Origin: RHKX01 sp963745755 | Lineage (GTDB): Bacteria > Actinomycetota > Thermoleophilia > Solirubrobacterales > 70-9 | Reading direction: 5' to 3' | Length of the DNA stretch: 64,000 nt | Assembly (NCBI GenBank): GCA_963745755.1 | Contig: CAVUYP010000001.1 | Span: 2,790,001 to 2,854,000 of the forward strand | Shown here: one piece after another, positions 53,718 to 62,115 of the stretch | Numbering within the stretch: position 1 is the first letter of the stretch | Layout: each line of letters begins with the position of its first letter | Program-made: the position numbers and the translations under genes | Notes under the pieces: model-generated | Databases searched by the model: none | What the model was told of the DNA's origin: nothing | The model's input: the letters and a program-made list of their open reading frames with translations, nothing else

Positions 53718-54641
53718 ATGCTGGATCTCAAGCGCCTCCGCTTCCTCCGTGCCGTCGCCGAGCACGGGTCGTTCTCGGCCGCCGCCGACGATCTCTACGT
53801 CTCGCAGTCGGCGGTCAGCCAGCAGGTCGCCAACCTCGAGGCCGAGGTCGGCGAGCCGCTCGTCCTGCGGCTGCGCAGCGGCCCGGTGCTGACCGACGCC
53901 GGCCGGCTGCTCGTCGCCCACGCCGAGTCGGCGATGGCGCGGCTCGAGCAGGCCGAGCGCGAGCTCGCCTCGCTGTCCGGGCTCGAGGCCGGCGAGCTGC
54001 GGATGGTCAGCTTCGCGAGCGCCAGCGCCACCGTCGTCACCCGGGCGATCGGCAGCTTCCGGGAGGCCCATCCGGGGATCCGCCTGAGCCTCACCGAGGC
54101 CGAGCCCGAGGAGGCGCTGCCGGCGCTGCGCCGCGGTCGCTACGACGTCGCCGTGCTCTACGACTTCGAGCTGCACCCGTTCGCCGCCGACCCCGACATC
54201 GCGATGCGCCCGGTGATCGACGAGCGCATGCACCTGGCGCTGCCGCCCGGCCACCGGCTCGCCGGCTGCGAGGCGGTCGACATCGCCGAGCTCGCCGACG
54301 AGTCCTGGCTCTGCGGGAGCAGCGAGACGTCATGCCGGCAGCTGACGCTGCGGAGCTGCGAGCGGGCCGGCTTCGTCCCCGACATCGCCTACGAGAGCAA
54401 CGACTACACGGTCATGCAGGCGCTCGTCTCGGCGGGGATGGGCGTGACCCTGATCCCCGATCTGGCGCTGATGCTCCCGAGTCCCGACATCGCCCTCGTC
54501 GAGGTCGTCCCCGATCCGCCGGTGCGGCGGGTCTGGGCGGCGACCCTCGAGGGCGGCGCCCGCAGCCCGGCTGCGGGGGCGATGGTCGACACTCTGGCCG
54601 CGGTCGGCGCCGAGCTCGCGGCGGTGCCGGCGGCGGCCTGA
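53718..54641 (+). CDS. LysR-family transcriptional regulator
   Basis: A 307-residue LTTR. The N-terminal winged helix reads LKRLRFLRAVAEHGSFSAAA with DDLYVSQSAVSQQVANLEAE (residues 4-60), followed by a hinge and a periplasmic-binding-protein-like co-inducer domain (about 90-300) with LRMVSFASASATVVTRAI and VLYDFELHPFAADPDIAMRP. It starts at ATG 53718 and diverges from a small basic gene, which may be its target. The ligand is not predictable. Confidence 0.9.
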   Translation: MLDLKRLRFLRAVAEHGSFSAAADDLYVSQSAVSQQVANLEAEVGEPLVLRLRSGPVLTDAGRLLVAHAESAMARLEQAERELASLSGLEAGELRMVSFASASATVVTRAIGSFREAHPGIRLSLTEAEPEEALPALRRGRYDVAVLYDFELHPFAADPDIAMRPVIDERMHLALPPGHRLAGCEAVDIAELADESWLCGSSETSCRQLTLRSCERAGFVPDIAYESNDYTVMQALVSAGMGVTLIPDLALMLPSPDIALVEVVPDPPVRRVWAATLEGGARSPAAGAMVDTLAAVGAELAAVPAAA

Positions 54642-54655
54642 CCCCGGCCCCGCGG

Positions 54656-55523
54656 TCAGCCCCGGGTGTTCGACTCCATCTCGCCTGCCGGTAGGCCGGG
54701 CGGCGCCCAGCCGGGGCCGTGGTAGAGGACGCCGAGCTTCGCCCGCAGGCCTTCGGCCCGCTTCATGTCGTGCCACATCGCCACGTACTCGTGGAACGCC
54801 GCGCGGACCGGGTTGTAGGTGTGGATGTTCTTGGTCAGGCCGTAGCGGACCCGCTCGCCCTCGGGGGCGTAGGTCCCGAAGAGCTTGTCCCAGACGATCA
54901 GGATGCCGCCGTAGTTGCGGTCGAGGTAGACCTCGTTCGAGCCGTGATGGACGCGGTGATGGGACGGCGTGTTGAGCACGGCCTCGAGCGGGCGCGGCAG
55001 CTTCGCTGATCCGCTCGGTGTGGATCCAGAACTGGTAGATCAGCGACCAGGCCTGGGCGAGCAGGACCATCCACGGCTCGAAGCCGACCGCCGGCATCCA
55101 CAGCCAGAACGGCAGGTAGGTCATCGGCACCCAGGTCTGCCGCAGCGCCGTCGAGAGGTTGTAGTGGGTGCTGGAGTGGTGGACGACGTGGCTGGCCCAG
55201 AAGAACCGACTCTCGTGGCTGCAGCGGTGGAACCAGTAATAGGAGAGGTCGTCGGCGAAGAACAGCAGCACCCAGGTCAGCGGGTTGCCGGGGTCCAGGC
55301 GCAGGGGGGTCAGCTCGTAGATCACCGCGTAGAGGGCGACCACGGCCAGCTTCCAGGCGACGTTGATGACGACGTTGCCGCTGCCGAGCAGCAGGCTCGT
55401 GCGGGTGTCGCGGGCGTCGTAGCCGATCAGATCGTCCTCGTCGCGGGCGTAGCGGAACGACAGCGCCTCGACGACGAGGAGGAGGACGAAGAACGGGATC
55501 GCGTAGTAGAGGACCTCGGCCAC
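54656..55523 (-). CDS. Fatty acid hydroxylase/sterol desaturase-family protein, one frameshift
   Basis: An integral membrane di-iron enzyme of about 288 residues. The His motifs are FHRCSHESRFFWASHVVHHS and SHHRVHHGSN, completing the eight-His (HxxxH, HxxHH, HxxHH) pattern of sterol desaturases. The frame shifts by +1 at about 55007, where removing one base restores HTERIAKLPRPLEAVLNTPS; the span is one base over a multiple of three. It follows the ABM gene by 29 bp, in the two-component operon. GTG start at 55523. Substrate might be a sterol, hopanoid or carotenoid. Confidence 0.85.
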
Positions 55524-55552
55524 GGCCCGGCAATGGTAACTGGTTGGACCGG

Positions 55553-55853
55553 TTAGTCGCGCTCGGCGGCGATCAACATGTGCCAGACCGGGTAGACCGG
55601 CTTGTTGTAGTGGTCGAACACCGACTCGCGAGCCTCGGCGACCTCGTCGGACGACCAGAAGCGATCGAAGTCGCCGCGCGACTCCCAGACAGTCGTCTGC
55701 ACGAAGTGCAGGTGGTCCTCCTCGGAGCGGGTCAGCGAGAACGACCTGGCGCCGAACGAGGGCGCCCGCTCGAGCGCCGGCATCCAGACTCTCGTACCAG
55801 CGATCCGCCCGCCAGGGGTTGATATGCCAGTTGACAACGTTGACCTCGGCCAT
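55553..55853 (-). CDS. Antibiotic biosynthesis monooxygenase-like (ABM) protein, one frameshift
   Basis: A protein of about 99 residues built from two segments: MAEVNVVNWHINPWRADRWY and, after a +1 shift at about 55791, WMPALERAPSFGARSFSLTR with EDHLHFVQTTVWESRGDFDR. The second part fits the ABM ferredoxin-like fold (Trp-containing strand, LHFVQTTVWES, FWSSDEVAEARESVFD). It is 15 bp after the histidine kinase gene and 29 bp before the desaturase, all on the same strand. ABM proteins often handle polyketides or heme; the role is unknown. The span is one base over a multiple of three. Confidence 0.68.
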
Positions 55854-55868
55854 CAGCAGATCCGCATC

Positions 55869-57305
55869 TTATTGACCCGCGGCGGCGCTCGGCATGTACA
55901 GGATCATCCGGGCGCCGCCGAGCGCCGACTCGCCGATCTCGATCCGGCGCCGACTGGGCGTCGGCGAGCTCGCGCGAGATCGCCAGGCCGAGGCCGAAGC
56001 CCCCGTAGTCGCGGCTGCGGGACGCCTCGAGGCGGGCGAAGCGATCGAAGACCCGTTCGCGGTCGGCCGCGGCGATCCCGGGGCCGTCGTCGTCGACGCT
56101 GAGCGACGCCGCGGCGACGCCCGGAGGCGGCGGCTCGACCGCCACGACGACCCGCCGCTCGCCGTAGGCGAGGGCGTTGGCGAGCAGGTTGCGGGCGATC
56201 CGGACCGTGTCCTCGCGGCGGCCGCGAACGCCGGTCGGGCCACCGGCGTCGAGCTCGACCCGGGCCGCATCCGCCTCGGGGAGCGCCGCCACGACCTCGG
56301 CCGCGACGGCGGCGAGGTCGAAGTCCGCGACCGGCTCGCCGTCGGAGCCGGCATCGAGCCGGGCGAGCTGCAGCAGCCCGTCGACGAGCGCCGCCCATCC
56401 GCAGCGCCTCCCGCTCGATCAGGCCGGTCACCCGCGCCACCTCGCCGGGATCGGGGGATGGGTCGGCGGCGAGCACCTGCGCCTGGCCGAGGATCGCCGT
56501 CAGCGGCGTCCGCAGCTCGTGTGAGGCGTCGGCGACGAACGCCCGCTGCGACTCGAACGCCGCCTCGAGCCGATCGAGCATCCGGTCGAAGCTCTCGGCG
56601 AGCGAGGCGATCTCGGCGACGCCGGTGCGGGCGTCCATCCGCAGGTCGAGGCGGCCGGCGTCGACGGCGGTCGCTCGTTCCGCCATCCGTTCGAGCGGCC
56701 GGGCGGTCCGGGTGGCGATCAGCAGGCCGAGGCCGGCGGCGACGATCACCGTCAGCGATCCGACCAGCAGGAACGTCGCCGCCACCTGGTGCTGCGCCTG
56801 CTCGGTCGGCGCTCCCGGCTCACCGGCCTGGACGATCGCCGGCCCCGAGGGGGTCGCGACCGTGCGGGTCAGCAGCCGCAGCTCGCCGCTACCGGCGAGG
56901 TCGATGCTCGTGAACCCCGGCCCGGCGTCGAGCAGGGCGCGGAGCTGGTCCTGCTCGGACTGCTCCTCGCTGCCGTCGTCGCCGTGGTCGGCGCCCCCCT
57001 GCGAGAGCTCGAGCAGCGACCGACTGGTTGCTGATCGGCCGCGGCGCGCCCGGCACCTGCGCGATCAGCAGTCGCGAGCCGGCCAGCGCCTGGGCGTCGA
57101 TGTAGGACCGCGCCGCCGCCGCCTCGCGGCCCGGGGGTGCGGCTGCGATCCGGGCGACGAGGCCGTCGGCCTGGACGATCAGGTCCTGGTCGGTGCGATC
57201 GTCGAGGCGGCTGCCGACGAGGTTGTAGACGGTGACGCCGACGACCGCGATCGAGGCGACCGCGAGCGCCGCGATCGCCGCCGTCAGGCGGGTCCGCAGG
57301 CTCAT
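55869..57305 (-). CDS. Sensor histidine kinase, three frameshifts
   Basis: A membrane-bound kinase of about 477 residues. It has TM helix 1 (residues 9-30), an extracytoplasmic sensor (about 31-165), TM helix 2 with LLVGSLTVIVAAGLGLLIA, a HAMP domain, the H-box FVADASHELRTPLTAIL, N-box IARNLLANALAYG, G1 box DDDGPGIA and G2 GGFGLGLAISRELA. Three single-base insertions (about 57017, 56395 and 55953) break the frame; correcting each restores continuous homology. It overlaps the response regulator stop by ATGA. Signal unknown. Likely sequence errors rather than decay. Confidence 0.88.
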
Positions 57306-57972
57306 CGGCGGCCGCCGTCGACGAGCCGGTAGCCGGCCGATCGGACCGTCTCGATCGCCGCCGGGTTGCCGAGCTTGCGGCGCAGGTAGCCGACGTAGAC
57401 GTCGACGACGTTGGTGCCGGGGTCGTGTTCGTAGCCCCAGGCCTCGGCCAGCAGCCGATCCCGCGAGAGGGCCTGGCCGGGATGGCGGGCGAAGCAGGCG
57501 AGCAGCGCGAACTCCCGTGGCGACAGCGCGACCTCCTCACCGCCCGACCAGACTCGGCGGCTGAGCAGGTCGATCTCGATCGTCGCCGACCCGCAGCCGG
57601 CCGGCCTCGGCGGTCCCCGGTCCGCAGCTGGGCGCGGATCCGCGCGAGCAGCTCCGGGACCGAGAACGGCTTCGTCACGTAGTCGGTCGCACCGCTGTCG
57701 AGGCCGGCGATCCGGTCCTCGACCTCGCCCTTCGCGGAGAGGATGATCACCGGCAGCAGCGGCCGCACCTTGCGGACCGCCGCCAGCACCTCGAAGCCGT
57801 TTCGCTCCGGCAGCATCAGATCGAGGACGACCAGATCGGCCTCACCCTCGAGGATCAGCTTCTCGCCGGATCGGCCGTCGGTGGCGAGCGCCACCGAGTA
57901 GCCGGCGGCCTCGAGCCCGCGGACCAGGAAGTCGGCGATGGCCGGTTCGTCCTCGACGACGACGATGCGCAT
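57302..57972 (-). CDS. OmpR/PhoB-type response regulator, two frameshifts
   Basis: A response regulator of about 222 residues. The receiver domain (1-115) has the acidic pair in VVVEDEPAI, phospho-Asp51 in VVLDLMLPERN, and the signalling Lys in YVTKPF. The C-terminal winged helix has IEIDLLSRRVWSGGEEVALS, ALSRDRLLAEAWGYEHDPGT and VDVYVGYLRRKLGNP. Insertions near 57610 and 57581 break the linker; removing one base at each restores LRVGDIEIDLL. The span is two over a multiple of three. Its ATG overlaps nothing upstream; a palindrome lies 52 bp before its start. Confidence 0.9.
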
Positions 57973-58023
57973 CGGCCGACTCTAACCCGGCGATGACGGC
58001 GGCCGGGCGGACCGAGCGCCGCC

Positions 58024-58037
58024 TGAGAGGACTCTCA
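58024..58037. promoter_or_regulatory. Palindrome TGAGAG-GA-CTCTCA, candidate response-regulator site
   Basis: A perfect 6-bp inverted repeat with 2-bp spacer lies between the divergent response regulator and a small membrane protein, 52 bp upstream of the response regulator start. It may be the autoregulatory site of the adjacent OmpR-type regulator. Confidence 0.5.
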
Positions 58038-58111
58038 TCGAACCCTCGGCGACCGCTTATCGATCGCCCCGAGCATCACCGCCTCACCCGTCCCCGACGA
58101 AAGGAATCGGA

Positions 58112-58483
58112 ATGCAGAACGAACCGCAGCTCCGGCGCATCGGCGCCTCCCTGATCGCCGCCACCGGCGCGATCCACCTGGTCCTCGCCCCCGAGTACCT
58201 CGGCCAGCAGGCCTACATCGGCATCGGCTTCATCCTCGGCGGCATCGCCGCGCTGCTGATCGGCGCCCGGCTCTGGCGCGACCGCGACCAGGCGGCCTGG
58301 ACGCTCGGAGGCCTGCTCGCGGCCGGGATGGCGGTCGGGTTCGTGCTCTCGCGCACGCTCGGCCTGCCGGGCTTTCACGAGTCCGAGTGGGAGGCCTCCG
58401 GAGTCCTCTCGATGTTGCTCGAGATCGGTTTCGTCGGCTGCGCGGCCGCGGCGCTGCGGATACCGCGCCCGGCGATGGCCTAG
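58112..58483 (+). CDS. Small integral membrane protein (123 aa)
   Basis: Four predicted transmembrane helices: IGASLIAATGAIHLVLAPEY, IGIGFILGGIAALLIGARLW, WTLGGLLAAGMAVGFVLSRT and a last helix near LSMLLEIGFVGCAAAALR. A conserved His in IHLVLAPEY and Glu in FHESEWEASG resemble small DoxX/DUF-like membrane proteins, but I do not name the family. It starts with ATG 58112 after GAAAGGAATCGG. It diverges from the two-component regulator. Confidence 0.8.
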   Translation: MQNEPQLRRIGASLIAATGAIHLVLAPEYLGQQAYIGIGFILGGIAALLIGARLWRDRDQAAWTLGGLLAAGMAVGFVLSRTLGLPGFHESEWEASGVLSMLLEIGFVGCAAAALRIPRPAMA

Positions 58484-58506
58484 CCGCCGATCGCCGTTCG
58501 GCCGAC

Positions 58507-58542
58507 GCGGGCGTCCACCGGACTCGTCCGGCGGGCGCCCGC
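58507..58542. terminator. Hairpin terminator between the membrane protein gene and ccr
   Basis: GCGGGCGTCC and GGGCGCCCGC-type arms with an inner CCGGA/TCCGG pair around CTCG form a long hairpin between the convergent membrane protein and ccr genes. There is one internal mismatch and no T tract. Confidence 0.6.
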
Positions 58543-58558
58543 CGGCGCTCGGCCGGGA

Positions 58559-59815
58559 CTAGGCGCCGACCTCGGCCCAGATCGCACCATCGCCGGCCAC
58601 CGACTTGCCGTCGTGGTCGTCGCCGGCGCCGACCCGGATCGTGATCTTCCCGGAGTGGCGGTTCTCGTGCATCATCTGATGCGCCTCGGGAACGCCCTCG
58701 AAGCCCATCGACTTCGAGAGAACCGGGCGGATCTTGCCCTCGGCCATGAGCTGGTTGGCGCGCATGCACTCGTAGGCGTTGGCGAAGTGCGATCCGAGGA
58801 TCTCCTTCTGCTTCATCCACAGGTAGCGGACGTCGAAGTCGAGCGTGTAGCCGGAGGTCGCGCCGCAGATCACGACCTTGCCGAACGGCTTGACCGTGAA
58901 CACCGAGGTCGGGAACGTCGCCTGGCCGACGTGCTCGAAGACGATGTCGGGGGCGTCGCCGAGGATGCCCTTGACCTTCTTGGCGAAGGCGCGGGACTCC
59001 TTGAAGCGGGCCTTCTCCTCCTCCGGCGACTCGTCGCCGGTCCGCATCATCCCCTTGAACTCGTTGCGGTCGATGTAGTCGACGGCGCCGAGCTGCTTGA
59101 CGAGCTCGCCCTTCTCGGCGGAGGAGACGACGCCGACGGCGTTCGCTCCGGCCGCCTTGCAGAGCTGGGTGGCGAAGACGCCGAGGCCGCCGGCGGCGCC
59201 CCAGATCAGGACGTTGTGCCCGGCCTGGATCTTCGCCCGGTTCATCAGCATCCGGTAGGCCGTGAAGTAGGTCAGCCCGTAGGCCGAGCAGTCGACCCAG
59301 GAGAGGTTCTCCGGCTTCGGCAGAAGCTGCTGGGCCTGCACCTTCGTGAACTGGGCGAAGCTGCCCCAGGTCGTCTCGTAGCCCCAGATCTTCTGCGACG
59401 GCGCCGCCATCGGATCGAGCCCGTGCACCTCGACGTCCTCGTAGGACGCCTGGTTGCAGTGGAGGACCACCTCGTCGCCGGGCTTCCAGTTGGTGACGCC
59501 GGCGCCGACCTTCCAGACGATCCCGCTGCCGTCGGAGCCGCCGATGTGGTGGCCGTACTCGGGGTGATCGCCGTAGCCGAACACCGAGACCGGCTTGCCG
59601 AGCGCCGCCCAGACGTTGTTGAAGTTGACTCCGGCCGCCATCACCCGGACGATCACCTCGAAGGCGCCGGGCTCGGGGACGTCGACCTCCTCGACCTGGA
59701 AGGCGTCCTTCGGCTCGCCCTCCCGCTCGGCGCGGATCACCCAGGCGGCCATCTTCTCGGGCAGCGTGCCCGGCTCCACGTCCAGCTTGGCGACTTCAGC
59801 GATGTCTACGGCCAC
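58559..59815 (-). CDS. ccr: Crotonyl-CoA carboxylase/reductase
   Basis: A 418-residue medium-chain dehydrogenase/reductase that reductively carboxylates crotonyl-CoA with NADPH and CO2 to (2S)-ethylmalonyl-CoA, the key reaction of the ethylmalonyl-CoA pathway. It carries VFGYGDHPEYGHHIGGSDGSG, MAAGVNFNNVWAALGKPVSV, the NADPH-binding LIWGAAGGLGVFATQ, and the C-terminal GSHFANAYECMRANQLMAEG and GVPEAHQMMHENRHSGKI (quoted in parts). Length and these blocks set it apart from general quinone reductases. It lies on the opposite strand to the mutase gene, 7 kb away. Confidence 0.95.
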   Translation of the reverse strand: MAVDIAEVAKLDVEPGTLPEKMAAWVIRAEREGEPKDAFQVEEVDVPEPGAFEVIVRVMAAGVNFNNVWAALGKPVSVFGYGDHPEYGHHIGGSDGSGIVWKVGAGVTNWKPGDEVVLHCNQASYEDVEVHGLDPMAAPSQKIWGYETTWGSFAQFTKVQAQQLLPKPENLSWVDCSAYGLTYFTAYRMLMNRAKIQAGHNVLIWGAAGGLGVFATQLCKAAGANAVGVVSSAEKGELVKQLGAVDYIDRNEFKGMMRTGDESPEEEKARFKESRAFAKKVKGILGDAPDIVFEHVGQATFPTSVFTVKPFGKVVICGATSGYTLDFDVRYLWMKQKEILGSHFANAYECMRANQLMAEGKIRPVLSKSMGFEGVPEAHQMMHENRHSGKITIRVGAGDDHDGKSVAGDGAIWAEVGA

Positions 59816-59903
59816 GGTTCTCCTCGGTTTCGGGAAGCGGTCTAAAGCGGCCGGATCGTATCGACGCTTCGCCGCACCGGTAGCCGCCGGGGTGTCGCGG
59901 GGC

Positions 59904-61529
59904 CTACTCGGCGACGCTGCGCGCCAGCTCCGGAACCGGGGCCGCCGGATCCTGCGGCGGCAGCTCGGCCGCCGCGGGCAGCCCTTCGCCGCTCGGCTCG
60001 GACCGCTGCGCGGCGATCAGCAGCCAGGCGAGGACGGCGCCGGCGGCCGCGACCGCGGCGGAGACGCCGATCGACGTCGTCAGGCCGGAGATGAACGCGT
60101 CGTGGGCGGCGGCGGCGGCCTGGCGGGCGGCGTCCGGCGGCAGCCCGGCGAGCGCCTGGTCGAGCCCGCCGCTGCCGAGCTGCTGGGAGATCGAATCGAC
60201 CTGGGAGGCCGGCACGCCGGAGCCGCTCAGGGCGCTCTCGAGCTCGGTCCGGCTGCTGCCCTGGAAGATCGCGCCGAGGACGGCGACGCCGAACGTGCCG
60301 CCGACCATCCGCGACATCGACAGCAGCCCCGAGGCCAGGCCGGACTTGCTGACGTGGACGGCGTTCATCGCCGCCGTCGACATCGGCGACATCGTCAGGC
60401 CGATCCCGAAGCCCATCAGGATGAACGGGATCAGCAGCGAGCCGTAGCCGGAGGTGTCGGAGATCTGCGCCTGCAGGAACAGCGAGACGGCGACGAGGCC
60501 GAGCCCGGCGACGATCGGGATCCGGGCGCCGATCCGGTCGGTCATCCGCCCCGCGATCGGGGCGACGACCATGATCACCAGCGTCGTCGGCAGGAACCGG
60601 ACCCCGGCCTCCAGCGGCGAGAAGCCGAGGATGTTCTGGATGTAGAGGGCCATGAAGAAGAACATCCCGAGCATCGCGAAGGAGATGACGAAGGCGACGG
60701 TCAGGGCGCCGAAGAAGTTGCGGTTGCGAAGGAACTCGAACTGGACGATCGGCGCCCGCACCTTGCCCTCGAGCCAGGCGAATGCGGCGAGCAGCGCCAG
60801 CGCCGCGGCGATCAGGCCGATGATCCGCGGCGACCCCCAGCCCCAGCTGTTGCCCTCGATCAGGGCGAGGACGCCGGCGGTGAGACCGGCGGTGAGGACC
60901 GCGGTCCCGGCCCAGTCGATCTCGCGGCCGACGGTCTCGTCGCGCGACTCGCGGACCGCGAACAGCGCGGTGACGATCGCCCCGGCGGCGACCGGGATGT
61001 TGAGGTAGAAGATCGCCCGCCAGGAGACGTGCTCGGTGAGGAATCCGCCGAGCAGCGGCCCGAGCGCCAGGGCGAGCGCCGAGACGCCGGCCCAGGTGCC
61101 GATCGCGCGGCCGCGCTCGGCCGGCGGAAACGCGTTGGTGATGATCGACAGCGTCGCCGGCATCATCAGCGCCGCGCCGACCCCCTGGGTGACGCGGCTG
61201 GCGACGAGGGCGCCGGTCGAGGGCGCCAGCCCGGCGGTTGCCGAGGAGAGCGCGAACAGGATCACCCCGGTCATGAACATCCGCCGGCGGCCGAGGATGT
61301 CGCCGAGCCGGCCGCCGGTCGCGAGCAGGACCGCGAACGAGAGGCTGTAGCCGTTGACGACCCACTCCAGCGAGGAGATCGAGGCGTGCAGATCGCTCTG
61401 GATCGACGGCAGCGCCACGTTCATGACGGTGTTGTCGAGCATGATCATGAACAGGGCGAAGCACATCGCCGCGAGCGTCCACCACTTCGCGTTCTCGTCG
61501 GTGATCAGGTGCCCGAAGCGCTGCGTCAT
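59904..61529 (-). CDS. Drug exporter, DHA2/EmrB-QacA-family MFS
   Basis: A 541-residue 14-TM exporter. It opens with WWTLAAMCFALFMIMLDNTV and VNVALPSIQSDLHASISSLE-type motif (MNVALPSIQSDLH), carries the loop motif GGRLGDILGRRRMF, motif C GPLLGGFLTEHVSWRAIFYL (given from LGPLLGG), and MVGGTFGVAVLGAI near the end. ATG 61529 overlaps the MarR stop by ATGA, so regulator and exporter are translated together. A drug or toxic metabolite is the expected substrate; identity unknown. Confidence 0.93.
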   Translation of the reverse strand: MTQRFGHLITDENAKWWTLAAMCFALFMIMLDNTVMNVALPSIQSDLHASISSLEWVVNGYSLSFAVLLATGGRLGDILGRRRMFMTGVILFALSSATAGLAPSTGALVASRVTQGVGAALMMPATLSIITNAFPPAERGRAIGTWAGVSALALALGPLLGGFLTEHVSWRAIFYLNIPVAAGAIVTALFAVRESRDETVGREIDWAGTAVLTAGLTAGVLALIEGNSWGWGSPRIIGLIAAALALLAAFAWLEGKVRAPIVQFEFLRNRNFFGALTVAFVISFAMLGMFFFMALYIQNILGFSPLEAGVRFLPTTLVIMVVAPIAGRMTDRIGARIPIVAGLGLVAVSLFLQAQISDTSGYGSLLIPFILMGFGIGLTMSPMSTAAMNAVHVSKSGLASGLLSMSRMVGGTFGVAVLGAIFQGSSRTELESALSGSGVPASQVDSISQQLGSGGLDQALAGLPPDAARQAAAAAHDAFISGLTTSIGVSAAVAAAGAVLAWLLIAAQRSEPSGEGLPAAAELPPQDPAAPVPELARSVAE

Positions 61530-62023
61530 CGGCACTCCCGCACGGGGGTGGCGGCGAGCAGCCCGCTCGCAGCCAGCGGCGCCAGCGCCGCAGCGATCGC
61601 GGCGCGGCCCTCGGGCTCGACGGCCTCCAGGAAGCGGTCGATCTGGGCGCGGCGCAGCGCGACCAGATCGCCGGCGAGCTCGCGGCCGGGGTCGGTGATC
61701 GAAAACAGCCGGACCCGGCGGTCCTCCTCGGACTCGCGGCGGCTGACGAAACCCCTCTGGACGAGGCCCTCGAGGGCGCGGCTGACGGCCGCCGGCGAGG
61801 CGCCGAGCCGCTCGGCGATCCGGCCGCCGGCGATCGGCTCCGGGTCGGAGCAGGCGAGCATCACCGTCGCCCGCACCTGGCTGACGGTGAGGTCGTTCTC
61901 CTCGATCACCCGGAAGTGGTCGTCCTCGGGCGTCAGCATGATCGCCCGGACCAGGTCGTAGACGAGGTCGCCGACGGCCTCGCGGTCGGCGACGGGGGCG
62001 GTGGGCGGCGGAGATCCTTGCAT
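61526..62023 (-). CDS. MarR-family regulator of the adjacent exporter
   Basis: A 165-residue winged-helix protein from ATG 62023 with VIEENDLTVSQVRATVMLAC, GGRIAERLGASPAAVSRALE and GLVQRGFVSRRESEEDRRVR. It precedes a drug exporter gene by an ATGA overlap. A 15-bp palindrome sits 3 bp upstream of the ATG and is the probable operator. I prefer this start to the one 63 bp upstream (ATG 62086) because the palindrome would fall inside the longer frame, and the extra residues (MASPACDTSHNGACPSATVA) do not look like MarR. The ligand is unknown. Confidence 0.9.
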   Translation of the reverse strand: MQGSPPPTAPVADREAVGDLVYDLVRAIMLTPEDDHFRVIEENDLTVSQVRATVMLACSDPEPIAGGRIAERLGASPAAVSRALEGLVQRGFVSRRESEEDRRVRLFSITDPGRELAGDLVALRRAQIDRFLEAVEPEGRAAIAAALAPLAASGLLAATPVRECR

Positions 62024-62025
62024 CC

Positions 62026-62040
62026 GTGCAACTGTTGCAC
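62026..62040. promoter_or_regulatory. MarR operator palindrome GTGCAAC-T-GTTGCAC
   Basis: A perfect 15-bp palindrome directly upstream of the MarR start and 75 bp before the divergent coiled-coil gene. It matches the size and symmetry of MarR sites, and implies autoregulation of the regulator-exporter operon and possibly control of the divergent gene. Confidence 0.7.
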
Positions 62041-62115
62041 TCGGGCACGCTCCGTTGTGTGAGGTGTCGCACGCCGGGGAAGCCATCCGGGGCCGCGACT
62101 ACCTTGAAGAGTCCG

